Shown piece after piece: positions 63,421-64,000 of a DNA stretch of 64,000 nt. The position numbers were made by a program, and so were the translations under genes. The notes under the pieces are model-generated. The model was given only the letters and a program-made list of their open reading frames with translations, was not told the DNA's origin and did no database searches. The DNA is from Chryseobacterium sp. ISL-6 (lineage in GTDB: Bacteria; Bacteroidota; Bacteroidia; Flavobacteriales; Weeksellaceae): NCBI RefSeq assembly GCF_018613715.1, contig NZ_JAGGPT010000005.1, positions 124,001 to 188,000 on the forward strand. Direction: 5' to 3'. Numbering within the stretch: the first letter of the stretch is position 1; the number at the start of each line of letters is the position of its first letter.

Positions 63421-64000
63421 TTAGAATCTTAATTTTTGGGTGATCACTTTTCCATTTTCCAGTGTTGCACGTACTATAACGACAACATTTTTAGCATTAA
63501 TTGGAACCGTTACTTCAGTTGATCTGATGTTGGTTTGGTTGATCAGCATTCTTCCTGAAGAATCATAGATGGTGAGTGAAACAATTTTTATATCACTGTT
63601 TATTTGGACTGTATTTTCTATCTGGGAAATAGTTGTCCTGTTTTCAATCATATTATTTTTAGTGGATAAAGTTCGGGGCTGAATAATAACTGAATAATCT
63701 TCCACTTGTCCATATTTTGGGGTATAACATGAAGTCACCGCAGTACCATTATATTCACCGATCACACGCATTCTTAAAGCTTTATTAACGACAGCGTTCG
63801 ATGGTGGAGTAACAGCTGCGGTCGCAGTAGTTCCACTTGCTATATTACTCTGGTTAAGAACCAATTCTGTTGTTTCATTGAACTGGCCATCATTATTATA
63901 ATCGATGTATGCTTTAATTATATGTGGGTTATTTGCTCCGGGAGCAATCGTGAGGGTTGTTGGAGAGCCTGAAGGTATGGATGTTTTTGATGCGCCTAAG
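63421..64000 (-). CDS. T9SS-secreted GEVED-domain protein, N-terminus beyond window
   Basis: The minus-strand frame is open from 64000 to the stop at 63421. It reads a GEVED domain: IKAYIDYNNDGQFNETTELV, then ..ALRMRVIG and CYTPKYGQVEDYSVII. A ~75-residue T9SS-type C-terminal domain follows, with SLTIYDSSGRMLINQ and ..VIVRATLENGKVITQK. GEVED plus T9SS is typical of secreted Bacteroidota metallopeptidases, but the catalytic part, if any, lies outside the window. The internal TTG at 63864 is not a real start. Confidence 0.75.
   Translation of the reverse strand, partial: LGASKTSIPSGSPTTLTIAPGANNPHIIKAYIDYNNDGQFNETTELVLNQSNIASGTTATAAVTPPSNAVVNKALRMRVIGEYNGTAVTSCYTPKYGQVEDYSVIIQPRTLSTKNNMIENRTTISQIENTVQINSDIKIVSLTIYDSSGRMLINQTNIRSTEVTVPINAKNVVVIVRATLENGKVITQKLRF

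Overview
The window looks like a chromosomal segment of a Bacteroidota of the family Weeksellaceae, most like Chryseobacterium. The reasons are: AT-rich DNA; recurrent promoters of the form TTG-N20-TAnnTTTG in place of sigma70 boxes; little Shine-Dalgarno sequence; type IX secretion C-terminal domains (LYPNPxK); DUF3467 and DUF5777 proteins; and the gene order tuf-trnW-secE-nusG-rplKAJL-rpoBC. No species can be named from the sequence alone.

Layout. 1-4360 is accessory DNA downstream of the 3' end of the tmRNA gene: degraded copies of a small exported protein family, then two units bounded by complementary GTTAGCTGC/GCAGCTAAC and GTTATGTGC/GCACATAAC boxes, which is the signature of integron gene cassettes with attC-like sites and no integrase in view. 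Cassette 1 carries a nucleotidyltransferase plus a DUF262 protein. Cassette 2 carries an Mrr-like nuclease. 4398-7509 is housekeeping: ssrA, rpsU, xerC, hpf and seven tRNAs, with a Thr-Tyr-Gly block duplicated in tandem. 7608-15208 is a two-component system followed by a CusCBA/CzcCBA-type metal efflux pump. 15403-17055 is a small membrane protein and a frameshifted HTTM-type gene.

17554-33532 is the translation/transcription core (tuf, trnW, secE, nusG, rplK, rplA, rplJ, rplL, rpoB, rpoC, DUF3467). It is interrupted between nusG and rplK by three paralogous exported proteins that have their own terminator. 33586-39357 is an island of secreted VTGLTA-repeat proteins, two small HTH proteins and a membrane-anchored AraC regulator. 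It is flanked by a ~95-bp direct duplication of the DUF3467 gene end plus its terminator. 39696-43504 is a Crp-like regulator followed by an envelope operon (DUF5777 barrel, cytochrome c lipoprotein, YceI, ankyrin protein, T9SS DOMON-like protein) with a GTGA-N6-TCAC box at its promoter.

43831-53409 is mixed accessory metabolism: a tandem GNAT, an HTH gene broken by a stop codon, a REP-like hairpin pair, a nucleotide phosphodiesterase, a divergent HxlR/NmrA pair, an alcohol dehydrogenase and cupin opposite an AraC regulator, and a carboxylesterase bracketed by intergenic repeats. 53726-54510 holds three consecutive short Cys/Gly-rich peptides with related leader segments ending in AG(G/S/D), which look like bacteriocin/RiPP precursors. 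The third has only 57 codons. 54601-60178 on the minus strand holds an alpha-amylase, dinB (with a palindrome across its start), a GNAT, a TlpA-like thioredoxin, purine nucleoside phosphorylase and lpxK. truA, a small membrane protein and an MsbA-like ABC exporter follow on the plus strand, and a truncated GEVED/T9SS protein runs off the right edge.

All functions are read from motifs and recalled families; no database search was run.
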